A stretch of 64,000 nucleotides of DNA, taken from Frankiales bacterium. Lineage in GTDB: Bacteria > Actinomycetota > Actinomycetes > S36-B12 > CAIYMF01. Of this stretch, positions 9,162 to 16,968 are shown one piece after another. Made by a program: the position numbers and the translations under genes. The stretch's first letter is position 1, and every line of letters starts with the position of its first letter. The stretch is taken from positions 1 to 64,000 of the forward strand of contig WGLY01000021.1 in assembly GCA_016125335.1 (NCBI GenBank), in the 5' to 3' direction. The notes under the pieces are model-generated. The model was not told where the DNA came from. It saw only the letters and a list, made by a program, of their open reading frames with translations, and made no database searches.

Positions 9162-9515
9162 TCAGGCCCAGGCGTGCTCGAACGGCCGCACCTCGATCGG
9201 GACGCCGATCGCGTGCGACATGCGCCGGCCCCACTCGAGCGCGGCGTCGAGGTCCGGGAGCTCGAGGATGGTGAGGCCGCCGACCTGCTCCTTGGCCTCG
9301 ATGAACGGGCCGTCGGTGAGCAGCGGGTCGCCGTCGCGGTCGACCACGACCGTGGCCGACGACGGGTCGTGCAGGCCGCCGCTGAACACCCACACGCCGG
9401 CGTCCCTCATCTGCCGGTGCAGGGCGTCGACGTCGGCGAAGATCCGCGCGAGTCGCTCGTCGTCGGGGCGGACGGCGTCGGCCGGGTAGCAGACCGACAT
9501 GAGGTAGTGGGGCAT
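9162..9515 (-). CDS. YCII/DGPF domain protein (copy 2)
   Basis: 117 residues, a paralogue of the downstream YCII protein. It has MPHYLMSVCYPADAV, GVWVFSGGLHDP and DGPFIEAKEQVGGLTILEL. The ATG at 9515 follows GAGAGGACC, the same leader sequence used by copy 1, so the pair arose by duplication including the leader. Minus-strand order is copy 2, copy 1, ECF sigma. The first gap holds an internal ECF-type promoter, so the cluster is probably one positively autoregulated unit with two start sites. Confidence 0.9.
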   Translation of the reverse strand: MPHYLMSVCYPADAVRPDDERLARIFADVDALHRQMRDAGVWVFSGGLHDPSSATVVVDRDGDPLLTDGPFIEAKEQVGGLTILELPDLDAALEWGRRMSHAIGVPIEVRPFEHAWA

Positions 9516-9563
9516 CGCGAGGTCCTCTCGTCGTGGCCGCGGGCGCAGCCTCTCACCCCCTGT

Positions 9564-9589
9564 ACGAACGGCGGTGCCGCGGATCGACA
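9564..9589 (-). promoter_or_regulatory. ECF42-like promoter of YCII copy 2
   Basis: Minus-strand TGTCGATC (9589-9582), an 11-nt spacer and CGTTCGT (9570-9564). It is identical in both boxes and spacing to the element in front of YCII copy 1, while the spacer sequences differ. The -10 end lies about 49 nt before the start codon. Confidence 0.72.
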
Positions 9590-9619
9590 GTGCGGTCGCC
9601 GGGGGACCGGCGCCGGACC

Positions 9620-10594
9620 TCAGGCGACCGTGGAGGTGCTCACGAGGTCGGCCTTGTCGCCGTTGAGGCGCACGTGCGCCTCGGCCGCCAGGCGCAGCGC
9701 CTGCACCGTGGCGACCACCGCCGCCGACGTCGCGCCCGATGGGCGGGTGACCACCCACACGTGGCGCGGCTCGGGCGCGTGGCGCAGCGGACGGACGACC
9801 AAGCCGCGGTGCACCGCGCCCAGGGCCAGCACGGGCACCAGCCCCACGCCGATGCCGGCCGCGACATAGGCCTGCGCGGCCGAGAACTCCACGGCGTGGG
9901 CGACGAACGTGGGCGAGAAGCCGGCCCGCCGGCACAGCTCGACGGTGTCGTCGCGGCAGAAGCCGTTGCCGCCCAGCGCCGCGACCCAGTCCTCGTGGGC
10001 GAGGTCGGTGAGCTCGACCGTCTCGTGGTCGGCCAGCGGGTGCCCGTCCGGCAGCATCGCGCGGTAGGGGTCGTCGAGCAGGTGCACGCGCACGAGGTCG
10101 TCGTCGGGCGCCTCCCGGACCCCGAACGGCTCGAGCACGAGCGCGACGTCGATGCGGCTCGAGCGCAGCGCCTCGTAGGCGTCCTCGGTCTCGCCGACCG
10201 TGGTGGCGACGTGCAGGCCGGGCCGGGTGCGGCGCAGGTGCGCCACGGCGGCGGGCAGCAGCGAGTCGCCGGCGGAGACGAACGACATCACGCGCACCCG
10301 GCCGGCGCGCCCGGCGCGCAGGTCCTCCATGGCGAGCTCGGCGTCCTCCACCGCGCGCAGCACCTGGGTGGCGTGCTCGGCGAGCAGGCGGCCGGCCTCG
10401 GTGGGCCGGATGCCGCGGCCGTTCTTCTCCAGCAGGGCCAGCCCGGTGTCGCGCTCGAGGGCGGAGACCTGCTGGCTCACCGACGACGGCGTGTAGCCGA
10501 GGCGGGTGGCGGCACCGGTGACGGACCCGGTGTCGACGACGGCGGCGAGGACCTGGAGGCGGCGGATGTCGAGCACCCCGTCATTGTTCACCAT
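9620..10594 (-). CDS. LysR family transcriptional regulator
   Basis: 324 residues. The N-terminal winged helix (LDIRRLQVLAAVVDTGSVTG, then TPSSVSQQVSALERDTGLAL) is typical of LysR proteins. The remainder is the periplasmic-binding-like effector domain, with RVRVMSFVSAGDSLLPAAV at its start. The ATG at 10594 is followed by a GTG, and either could initiate. It is divergent from a 52-residue membrane peptide gene at 10705. The target genes and inducer are not evident from the context. Confidence 0.88.
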   Translation of the reverse strand: MVNNDGVLDIRRLQVLAAVVDTGSVTGAATRLGYTPSSVSQQVSALERDTGLALLEKNGRGIRPTEAGRLLAEHATQVLRAVEDAELAMEDLRAGRAGRVRVMSFVSAGDSLLPAAVAHLRRTRPGLHVATTVGETEDAYEALRSSRIDVALVLEPFGVREAPDDDLVRVHLLDDPYRAMLPDGHPLADHETVELTDLAHEDWVAALGGNGFCRDDTVELCRRAGFSPTFVAHAVEFSAAQAYVAAGIGVGLVPVLALGAVHRGLVVRPLRHAPEPRHVWVVTRPSGATSAAVVATVQALRLAAEAHVRLNGDKADLVSTSTVA

Positions 10595-10704
10595 TCCTGA
10601 AGGGAAGTGAAGTGATTGTTGCTTGTCCTTTCATAGTTGAGCGCTCACCCTGGTATCGGGTCCCCGTCAGGGGGACCCTGGACCGAACGAAGGAAGTGAG
10701 TCGG

Positions 10705-10863
10705 ATGGCTCCCCTCATCCTGCTGATCGTGCTCGTCGCCGTCGCCACCCTGGCGCCGTTCCTGGGCCGCGACACCTCGACCGGTGGCCACTACGAGGAC
10801 TACCCGGACGAGCGCGGCTGGTGGCCGGCCGCCCCGGACGCGATGCCGCGGCCCCGCTACTGA
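10705..10863 (+). CDS. Small hypothetical membrane peptide (52 aa)
   Basis: An ATG at 10705 preceded by a strong ribosome site (GAAGGAAGTGAG) opens a 52-codon gene. Residues 2-20 (APLILLIVLVAVATLAPFL) form one membrane span, followed by GRDTSTGG and a Tyr/Asp/Pro/Trp-rich tail. Similar short peptides with a hydrophobic start and an acidic tail are common in actinomycetes, but I do not know a function. It lies between the LysR gene (divergent) and the dimethylargininase-like gene (same strand, 79 bp downstream). Confidence 0.6.
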   Translation: MAPLILLIVLVAVATLAPFLGRDTSTGGHYEDYPDERGWWPAAPDAMPRPRY

Positions 10864-10942
10864 GCGTGCCCGTCCCCGCAGCGCCGCTGCGGCCGCGCCC
10901 GACCGTGGCGTGCACCCTGCCGACCTGGCAGGGTGACCGCCC

Positions 10943-11824
10943 ATGAGCGAGCAGGCCACGAGCACCCACGTCTACGGAGTCCGCTCCTCGGTGGCCCGGC
11001 TGCGCCGGGTGGCGGTGCGCCGCCCGCTCACCGGCGGGCCCGACGTCGTCGCGCAGTACGAGGCGGCGCACTGGCAGGCCCCCGACCTCGACGCCCTGGC
11101 CGCGCAGCACGCGGCGTTCGTCGCCACGCTGCGCGGCCTCGGCGCGGAGGTCGTCGAGCTCGACCCGGTGCCGGGGCTCCCGGACGCGGTGTTCGTCTAC
11201 GACCCGGCGTTCGTGATCCCGTCCGGCACGGTGGCCTTCCGCTCGGCCAAGGCCGCGCGGGTGGGCGAGGCCGAGCACCTCGTGGCCGGCCTCGAGCTGG
11301 CCGGCGTCCCCACGGTGGGGCGCCTGGTGGGCGAGGCGACCGCCGACGCCGGCGACATGTTCTGGCTCGACGACGACACCGTCGCCATCGGCCGCAGCTA
11401 CCGCACCAACGAGGCCGCGGTCGACCAGCTGCGCGGGATCCTCGCCGCCGACGGCGTCGGCGTCGAGGTGTTCGACGTCCCGCACGACCAGGGGCCGGAG
11501 TACTGCCTGCACCTGATGTCGCTCATCTCGCCCGTGCGCGAGGACCTCGCCGTCGTCTACGAGCGCCTCGCCCCGGTCGCCCTGCTGCGCGCCCTCTCGC
11601 GCCGCGGCATCGACTGGGTGCCGGTCGACGACGAGGAGTACGCCACCCTCGGCTGCAACGTGCTCGCCGTGGCGCCCGGCGTCGTCGTCATGGGCGAGCG
11701 CAACGTGCGCACGGCCGCGGCGCTGCGCGAGCGCGGCGTCGAGGTCCACACCTTCGACTCCGAGCAGAGCGACAAGGGCGAGGGCGGGCCCACGTGCATG
11801 ACCCGCCCGATCCTGCGCGGCTGA
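10943..11824 (+). CDS. ddaH: Dimethylarginine dimethylaminohydrolase-like guanidino hydrolase
   Basis: 293 residues of the amidinotransferase/DDAH superfamily. Catalytic features are D81/D87 in LPDAVFVYDPAFV, the segment GDMFWLDDDTVAIG, the His in CLHLMS and the nucleophile Cys285 in GGPTCMTRP near the C-terminus. DDAH converts methylated arginine to citrulline and methylamine. A single-domain length under 300 residues fits DDAH better than arginine deiminase (about 400). Related enzymes acting on other guanidines cannot be excluded. It is probably cytoplasmic and monocistronic. Confidence 0.8.
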   Translation: MSEQATSTHVYGVRSSVARLRRVAVRRPLTGGPDVVAQYEAAHWQAPDLDALAAQHAAFVATLRGLGAEVVELDPVPGLPDAVFVYDPAFVIPSGTVAFRSAKAARVGEAEHLVAGLELAGVPTVGRLVGEATADAGDMFWLDDDTVAIGRSYRTNEAAVDQLRGILAADGVGVEVFDVPHDQGPEYCLHLMSLISPVREDLAVVYERLAPVALLRALSRRGIDWVPVDDEEYATLGCNVLAVAPGVVVMGERNVRTAAALRERGVEVHTFDSEQSDKGEGGPTCMTRPILRG

Positions 11825-11842
11825 GCGCTCGCCGCCCCGCGG

Positions 11843-12658
11843 TCAGACGGCGTCGTCCGGGTCGTCCGGCGCGTCGACCGGCTCGTCCATGACGTCGGCG
11901 AGGTGCGCCCGCGCACGGCGGTGCACCCACCAGCCCACGACCACCCCGGTGCCGTTGCCGGCCCAGTGCAGCGCGGACGGCGGGAACAGGCTCGCGGTGT
12001 AGAGCCGGAAGAACGCGAACACCGATCCGGCCAGGGCCGTGACCACTACGGTGGAGAGCACGGTGGTCCAGGCCGGGCCGCTGGTGCTGCGGTGCGCGTC
12101 GTGCATCTCCAGCGCCGGGCTGATGTGCCACACGCCGAACAGCAGCGACGTCACCACCACCGCCCACGCCGTGCCGGAGATCGAGGTGACGAGCGCGAGC
12201 ATCACGCCACGGAACGCGAACTCCTCGATGAGCACCGTGCCGAAGGGGATGTCGAGCAGCACGCGACGGGCGGTGACCGCGCCGGCGACCTCGGTGACCC
12301 GGTCGTCGGCGAAGAGGTGGTGCAGCCGCGGGATGCTGCCCGCGATGCCGATCACGCTGCCGACGACGAGCACGATCCCCAGCGACCACAGGATGCCGGT
12401 GACCCAGGTGGATCGCCCGACGCCGAGGTCGGTCCACGATAGGGAGTGACGCCAGGCGATGACGGCCAGCCCGGCGGTGGTGACGATGCCGGTGACGACG
12501 TACGCCGTGCCCTCGACGCCGCGGGTGAGGGCCTGGAAGCCCATCATCGTGATGAGCACGCCCACGATGGCGCCCGGGACCCCGAGCACGAGGGTGCCGA
12601 CGATGACGCCGGCGACGAGGGCGGTCGCGCCGAGAGAACGACTGATCGTCCTGACCAT
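11843..12658 (-). CDS. CPBP family intramembrane metalloprotease
   Basis: 271 residues with about seven or eight membrane spans. The Abi/CPBP (CAAX protease-like) motifs are present: EEFAFRG (Glu-Glu-x3-Arg), then FGVWHISPA and LHWAGNGTG, which supply the metal-binding His and Asn residues. Substrates of bacterial CPBP proteins are mostly unknown, and roles in bacteriocin immunity or membrane-anchor processing have been suggested. The ATG at 12658 has GAAGGGTGGG upstream. The frame stays open further upstream, but that part is antisense to the next gene. The gene is divergent from the Abhydrolase_9 gene with a 40-bp spacer. Confidence 0.87.
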   Translation of the reverse strand: MVRTISRSLGATALVAGVIVGTLVLGVPGAIVGVLITMMGFQALTRGVEGTAYVVTGIVTTAGLAVIAWRHSLSWTDLGVGRSTWVTGILWSLGIVLVVGSVIGIAGSIPRLHHLFADDRVTEVAGAVTARRVLLDIPFGTVLIEEFAFRGVMLALVTSISGTAWAVVVTSLLFGVWHISPALEMHDAHRSTSGPAWTTVLSTVVVTALAGSVFAFFRLYTASLFPPSALHWAGNGTGVVVGWWVHRRARAHLADVMDEPVDAPDDPDDAV

Positions 12659-12698
12659 CGACCCACCCTTCGGCGCCCTCGATGGCCTACGGTCCCAG

Positions 12699-14699
12699 AT
12701 GTCAGTCGTCGGCGTCGCACCGGGAGTCCCCATGGTCAGGCCGGACATCGTCGCACCGAGCCAGCAGGTGGCGCTCGGCGTCGCGTCGGGGGTGGTCCCC
12801 GGCACCTTCACCCGCTCGCTGTCCGAGCGCAGCTGGATGGACCAGGGGCTGATCACCGGCCTCGCGACCGGCACGCACTTCCTGCTCACCGTCGTGTCGC
12901 AGGACGCGATCGAGGCCGCCGGCACCGCGATGTCGACGGCGCTGCCGCTGCCCGAGTCGTGGTCGGACGACCAGCGCCAGAAGTTCGCCACGCTGCTGGT
13001 CGACCTCGCGGTGGTGCCGCTGGGGTTCGGGCTGGTCGCCGTCGTTGGGCTGCGGGCGCACGAGAGCACGCTGCGCAGCGCGCTGCGCCAGGCCGGGTGG
13101 CGGCTGGGCGTCACGGGGTTCGCCGCGTCGCTGCTCGCCGGCGCGATGTTCGTGACCCACGAGATCGACGACGCGATCGGCGCCGACGGCCGGCTCGAGC
13201 GGCTGCCGATCGCGGTGCCGGTCGGGCTCGCCACGGCAGCCGTGCTCGAGAGCATCCGCCAGCGCGAGACGCCGCCCGAGCACTTCGCCGACCCGGCGCG
13301 GTCCAACCCGCTGCTCGGTCTGGCCGCCGGGGCCGGTGTGGTGCTCGCGCTCGCCGGCCTCGCGGCCGGCGAGAACCTCCTCGCCCGCGAGCTGGGCTCG
13401 GTGGGCAGCCGGGTGCTCCCCGGCTCGGAGGCCACCTGGCGCCGGGCGGGCCACGCCGTCGCGCTGACCGGGCTCGTGGTGGGCACCCAGCAGCTGTGGA
13501 ACCAGGCGATGCACCGCATCGAGAGCGGCACGTCGGCGTACGACCCCGGGATCGACGAGGAGGCGGCGGGGCTGTTCACCACCCCGTTCGTCAGCGGCAA
13601 CCCCGAGAGCGCGGTGCCGTGGTCGACGCTGGGGCGCGAGGGCCGGCGGCACGTGATCACCTACGTGCGCCCCGAGCCCGTCGTGGACGGCCCGACCTTC
13701 CCGGGCGACGCCGTGCGACCCGAGCTCTCGATCAGGACCGTGATGCAGGAGGAGGCCGCGGCCACCCCGATCCAGATCTTCGTGGGGCTCGACAGCGCCC
13801 CCACGCCGCAGGAGCGCGTGGCCCTCGCGCTCGCCGAGATGGACCGCACCGACGCGTGGTCGCGCCGGCTCATCATGCTGGTCTCGCCCACCGGCACCGG
13901 CTACGTCAACTACGTCGCGACGGCGGCCACGCAGTACATGACGCGCGGCGACATGGCGTCGGTGACGCTGCAGTACTCCAAGCGGCCCTCGCCGCTCTCG
14001 CTGGGCAAGGTGGGCCAGGCCAAGGAGCAGAACCGCCTGCTGTGGCTGCGCGTGCTCGAGCGCATCCGCGGCATGGAGCCGGAGATGCGCCCGCGCGTGG
14101 TGGTGTTCGGCGAGTCGCTCGGCGCGCACACGAGCCAGGCCGCGTTCGAGGGCTGGGGCACCCTCGGTCCCGAGGCGCTCGGCATCGACCGCGCGCTGTG
14201 GATCGGCACGCCCGAGGCCAGCGGGTGGCGGCACGAGCTGGTGGGCCCGGACCGGCCCGACGTCGACAAGAGCATCGTCGCGGTGGTCAACGACTACGAG
14301 CAGTTCCTGGCGCTGGGCACCGCGCGCAACAAGGTGCGCTACGTGCTGCTCAGCCACGACAACGACGGCGTCACCAAGTTCGGCGTGCCGCTGCTGGCCC
14401 GTCGCCCGGACTGGCTCGGGCCCGAGCGCCCGCGGATGCAGGAGGTGGCCGGCCGCTCGCCGCGCGGCATCCCGTCGTCGATGCGCTGGCGCCCGGTGAC
14501 CACGTTCTTCCAGCTGCTGGTGGACATGAAGAACGCCCAGCTGCCCGGCTCCTACAAGGCCTGGGCGCACGACTACCGGCCCGACCTGCCCGAGTTCGTG
14601 CGCGACGTGTTCGGCCTCGAGTGCAGCGACGAGCAGCTCGAGCGGATCAAGGCCGCGTGCCAGGAGCGCGAGGCCTACCGCGAGTCGATCTTCGACTGA
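12699..14699 (+). CDS. Abhydrolase_9 family membrane alpha/beta-hydrolase
   Basis: 666 residues. The N-terminal half has about four membrane segments (for example GLVAVVGLRAHES and LAAGAGVVLALAGLAA), matching the Abhydrolase_9_N layout. The C-terminal half is the catalytic domain with VVVFGESLGAHTSQ (nucleophile Ser in G-E-S-L-G), IQIFVGLDSAPTPQERVALA and VVNDYEQF. The family is actinobacterial and a lipid ester substrate is guessed, but the function is not established. ATG 12699 was chosen; ATG 12732 is also in frame. It shares its promoter region with the divergent CPBP protease. Confidence 0.85.
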   Translation: MSVVGVAPGVPMVRPDIVAPSQQVALGVASGVVPGTFTRSLSERSWMDQGLITGLATGTHFLLTVVSQDAIEAAGTAMSTALPLPESWSDDQRQKFATLLVDLAVVPLGFGLVAVVGLRAHESTLRSALRQAGWRLGVTGFAASLLAGAMFVTHEIDDAIGADGRLERLPIAVPVGLATAAVLESIRQRETPPEHFADPARSNPLLGLAAGAGVVLALAGLAAGENLLARELGSVGSRVLPGSEATWRRAGHAVALTGLVVGTQQLWNQAMHRIESGTSAYDPGIDEEAAGLFTTPFVSGNPESAVPWSTLGREGRRHVITYVRPEPVVDGPTFPGDAVRPELSIRTVMQEEAAATPIQIFVGLDSAPTPQERVALALAEMDRTDAWSRRLIMLVSPTGTGYVNYVATAATQYMTRGDMASVTLQYSKRPSPLSLGKVGQAKEQNRLLWLRVLERIRGMEPEMRPRVVVFGESLGAHTSQAAFEGWGTLGPEALGIDRALWIGTPEASGWRHELVGPDRPDVDKSIVAVVNDYEQFLALGTARNKVRYVLLSHDNDGVTKFGVPLLARRPDWLGPERPRMQEVAGRSPRGIPSSMRWRPVTTFFQLLVDMKNAQLPGSYKAWAHDYRPDLPEFVRDVFGLECSDEQLERIKAACQEREAYRESIFD

Positions 14700-14726
14700 C
14701 GTCCCGGCTGCCGGCCGTCGCCGCGG

Positions 14727-15782
14727 TCAGCCGACGTCGACCACGCGGTGCTCGGCGGCGCTGGTCGCCACGGCGTCGAGCACGCGCAGCACGCCCAGGG
14801 CCTCGGCCGGGTCGACCGGCAGCGGCCCCTGCCCGCGCACGGCGGCGGCGAACGCGGGGTAGAAGAGGTCCCACCGGCCGCGCTCGGTGGGGATCGTCGT
14901 CACCTCGTTGCCGCGCACCACCCGGCCCCACGACGTCTGCGGCTCGCGGCCCCACAGGCTGCCCTCGGACGCCGGGGTGCGGCCCTGCCGCAGCGCCTCC
15001 TCCTGCCCGTCGACGCCGCCGACGACGTAGGCGCCCTCGGTGCCGAGCAGGCGCATCCGCCGGCTGGGGTCGCCGGACATGGTGTTGGCGTAGAGCTCGG
15101 AGCTGGTGCCGTCGGCGTGGGTGAGCAGCGCGACGACGTCGTCGTCCGCGGTGCTGGCCGAGCGGCGCGTGGCGATCTCGGCGTACACGCGCGTGACGGG
15201 GCCGAACAGCTGCACGGCCTGGTCGGCGAGGTGGGTCATGAGGTCGAGGCGCACTCCCCCGCCCTCCTCGGGCGGCAGCTCGGCCCGCCACCAGGCACGG
15301 GGTGCTCCCGGCGACCACCGCTCGAACCGGGACTCGAAGCGGTAGACGCGTCCGAGCGCGCCCTCGTCGAGGATGCGTCGCGCGGTGAGGAAGTCGGAGT
15401 CCCAGCGCCGGTTCTGGAAGGCGGTGAGGATGCGCCCGGCGTCCGCCGCCTTCGCGATGCTCGCGGCCGCGCTCGGGGCGTCGAGCGCGAGCGGCTTGTC
15501 GCACACCACGTGCAGTCCGAGGGCGAGAGCCTCGTCGGTAAGGCGGGTGTGGGTGCCGCTGGGCGAGGAGATCGCCACCGCCTCGGCGCCGGCGTCGGCC
15601 AGGGCGCGCAGGTCGTCGTAGGCCGCCAGCCCGGGGTGGTCGGCCTCGAGCTGGCCGCGGCGGTCGGCGTCGCGGGTGACGACGCCGACGAGCTCGAGCT
15701 CGGGCGCCGAGGCGATCAGCGGCGTGTGGAACACGCGGCCCCCCAGCCCGTACCCGACGACCCCGATGCGGACTGGCTCCAC
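14727..15782 (-). CDS. Gfo/Idh/MocA family oxidoreductase
   Basis: 351 residues. A Rossmann start (RIGVVGYGLGGRVFHTPLI) leads into a NAD(P)-binding domain, with the signature CDKPLAL in place of the common EKP. The rest is the C-terminal alpha/beta domain. The GTG start at 15782 has a strong GGGGAGGGGAGCC ribosome site. These enzymes oxidise or reduce sugars, cyclitols or dipyrroles, and the substrate cannot be told from sequence. It is convergent with the Abhydrolase_9 gene and stands apart from the three Gfo/Idh genes of the catabolic island. Confidence 0.87.
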   Translation of the reverse strand: MEPVRIGVVGYGLGGRVFHTPLIASAPELELVGVVTRDADRRGQLEADHPGLAAYDDLRALADAGAEAVAISSPSGTHTRLTDEALALGLHVVCDKPLALDAPSAAASIAKAADAGRILTAFQNRRWDSDFLTARRILDEGALGRVYRFESRFERWSPGAPRAWWRAELPPEEGGGVRLDLMTHLADQAVQLFGPVTRVYAEIATRRSASTADDDVVALLTHADGTSSELYANTMSGDPSRRMRLLGTEGAYVVGGVDGQEEALRQGRTPASEGSLWGREPQTSWGRVVRGNEVTTIPTERGRWDLFYPAFAAAVRGQGPLPVDPAEALGVLRVLDAVATSAAEHRVVDVG

Positions 15783-16050
15783 GGCTCCCCTCCCCGACTC
15801 GCTCCCGTGCCCGGTGTGACCGCTCCCACTCTGCCGCGCCGCGGGCCGGCGCGGAACGGGGATCTGTCGCATTCCGGTCGCGACCGGCCGGGCCGACGGG
15901 GTCGGCGGCGCGTCCGTCCGGCCCTGCCGCCGGGGTGGGCGACGCGTCCTTCGGGCCGGCGCGCCGCCACCGCGCGACGCCGGCGTCGGCCCTGGTGGGA
16001 CGTCGTCGGACCGCCTGCCCGGGCGTGCAGGAGGGGCCTGCGGGGTCCGG

Positions 16051-16056
16051 TACCCT
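16051..16056 (+). promoter_or_regulatory. Putative -10 element of the tRNA-Ser gene
   Basis: TACCCT lies 43 nt upstream of the tRNA-Ser 5' end inside GGTACCCTGTG, the spacing expected for a stable RNA promoter with a short 5' leader. The -35 element is unclear. Confidence 0.35.
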
Positions 16057-16099
16057 GTGCGGGCCGGTGACGGCGCCGACAGGCGCGGTTCCGGTGCCT

Positions 16100-16190
16100 G
16101 GAGGCGTCGCCTAGTCCGGTCGATGGCGCCCGCCTGCTAAGCGGGTTGGGGTCTCAAAGCCCCTCGCGGGTTCAAATCCCGCCGCCTCCG
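16100..16190 (+). tRNA. tRNA-Ser (anticodon GCT)
   Basis: A 91-nt class II tRNA. The acceptor stem GGAGGCG pairs with CGCCTCC, the anticodon loop CTGCTAA carries GCT, a long variable arm (TTGGGGTCTCAAAGCCCC) follows, and the T-loop is GGGTTCAAATCCC. The discriminator base is G. It reads AGC and AGT serine codons. Confidence 0.96.
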
Positions 16191-16196
16191 CGCTCA

Positions 16197-16228
16197 CGAA
16201 GGGCAGGTCCGTGAGGGCCTGCCCTTCG
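16197..16228 (+). terminator. Terminator hairpin after tRNA-Ser
   Basis: CGAAGGGCAGG (16197-16207) pairs perfectly with CCTGCCCTTCG (16218-16228) around a 10-nt loop, directly behind the tRNA. There is no U-run, which is usual in high-GC actinomycetes. Confidence 0.8.
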
Positions 16229-16315
16229 GCGTCCCCGGGGCTCGCGAACGCCGCCGAACGCGATTTCCGGAACGCCCGAGGCTGCGGCTAGACTCCCCCA
16301 CGGCCTTGTGGCCAT

Positions 16316-16388
16316 GCGCCCGTAGCTCAATGGATAGAGCATCTGACTACGGATCAGAAGGTTAGAGGTTCGAGTCCTCTCGGGCGCG
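16316..16388 (+). tRNA. tRNA-Arg (anticodon ACG)
   Basis: A 73-nt tRNA. GCGCCCG pairs with CGGGCGC, the D-arm is GCTCAATGGATAGAGC, the anticodon loop contains ACG (read as ICG after deamination), and the T-arm is AGAGGTTCGAGTCCTCT. A TAGACT -10-like element lies about 27 nt upstream. Its last 12 bases and the following terminator are duplicated at 16677-16734, so this gene looks like an integration target. Confidence 0.96.
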
Positions 16389-16433
16389 CGTTGTGAAGTC
16401 CCGGGACGTCCTTATCGGATGTCCCGGGACTTC
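16377..16433 (+). repeat. Direct repeat copy 1: tRNA-Arg 3' end plus terminator (attachment-site-like)
   Basis: CTCTCGGGCGCGC (16377-16389), one unmatched base, then TTGTGAAG and the complete terminator hairpin to 16433. Copy 2 at 16677-16734 is identical apart from G against CA at the junction. Duplication of a tRNA 3' end is the usual footprint of a tyrosine recombinase integration. Confidence 0.8.
16395..16433 (+). terminator. Terminator hairpin of tRNA-Arg
   Basis: GAAGTCCCGGGAC (16395-16407) pairs with GTCCCGGGACTTC (16421-16433). The stem can extend four more pairs (one G-T) to a TTATC loop. An identical hairpin lies at 16696-16734. Confidence 0.85.
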
Positions 16434-16434
16434 C

Positions 16435-16605
16435 TTATGTGCCGGGGTAGCGGTACGGGCGCGGCTCGAGGGCCTCCCAGCCCCCAGCACGCCAGGCTGC
16501 GACCAGTTGCGACACCCGCGGCTGCGAGACGCCGTACAGGGCCGCGACCGCGCGCTGGGACTTGCCGGACAGGACCGCTTCGACGATCACCCGCTGCTTG
16601 GACAC
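16435..16605 (-). pseudogene. IS481-type transposase, N-terminal fragment
   Basis: Minus-strand reading from the GTG at 16605 gives 56 residues. SKQRVIVEAVLSGKSQRAVA and LYGVSQPRVSQLVAAWRAGG form the N-terminal helix-turn-helix typical of IS481/IS3-group transposases. After WEALEPR the sequence leaves the family and stops at TAA (16437-16435), immediately beside direct repeat copy 1. The DDE catalytic domain is absent, so it cannot transpose. A TGTCCC-type end (16629-16648) lies just upstream of the start. The piece is probably what remains after deletion of a larger mobile element at the tRNA-Arg gene. Confidence 0.75.
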
Positions 16606-16628
16606 ACGCCCAGACGCTGCCGATCAGC

Positions 16629-16648
16629 GATAACCAGGACGTGGGACA
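16629..16648 (-). repeat. Putative terminal inverted repeat of the IS481-type remnant
   Basis: Read on the minus strand, TGTCCCACGTCCTGGTTATC begins with TGT, as IS481-family ends do, and lies 24 bp upstream of the transposase start. The matching second end is missing. It resembles the tRNA-Arg terminator core (TCCCGGGACGTCCTTATCGG) with small gaps. Confidence 0.45.
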
Positions 16649-16676
16649 CCCGATAAATAGGTCGTGAAACAGGGCA

Positions 16677-16734
16677 CTCTCGGGCGCGCCATTGTGAAGT
16701 CCCGGGACGTCCTTATCGGATGTCCCGGGACTTC
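16677..16734 (+). repeat. Direct repeat copy 2: duplicated tRNA-Arg 3' end and terminator
   Basis: It repeats 16377-16433 with one difference (CA in place of G after CTCTCGGGCGCGC) and includes the second copy of the terminator hairpin (16696-16734). The two copies bracket the IS481 fragment at a distance of 300 bp. No integrase gene remains between them. Confidence 0.8.
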
Positions 16735-16968
16735 TCTGTTCCAGGAGCTCGCGACAGATGAGGTGAGGGGCGGAGCGATCAGGAGGTCGTGAGGCAGCGA
16801 AGGTTCGCGCGCCGACAGGGGCGACCGGATCGCGACGGGCTCCGCCTTCACGGCGTGCGTCGGAGCGGCGGGCGGCGGGACCATGGGGGCAGGGCGGGGA
16901 CCGCCCGCAGGCGTCGTGCCCAGGGCGTGCCGAGCCCCGTCCGCGTGGCCGTCAGGCGGGAGGTCGCC
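16735..16968. other. Non-coding stretch between the repeat and the 2TM gene
   Basis: No convincing gene is present. Together with the repeat region it makes about 360 bp free of intact genes. It must hold the promoter of the 2TM-domain gene, whose ribosome site GGCGGGAGGTC lies at its right end. Confidence 0.5.

Noticed and set aside
12659-13660. N-terminal extension of the CPBP protease (open for another 330 codons)
   Set aside because: The extension is antisense to the Abhydrolase_9 gene, and a good ribosome site stands before ATG 12658.
12446-15124. Long plus-strand frames that extend or run beside the Abhydrolase_9 gene
   Set aside because: They cross the CPBP gene antisense and lack motifs. 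The Abhydrolase_9 frame with a start at 12699 explains the coding signal.
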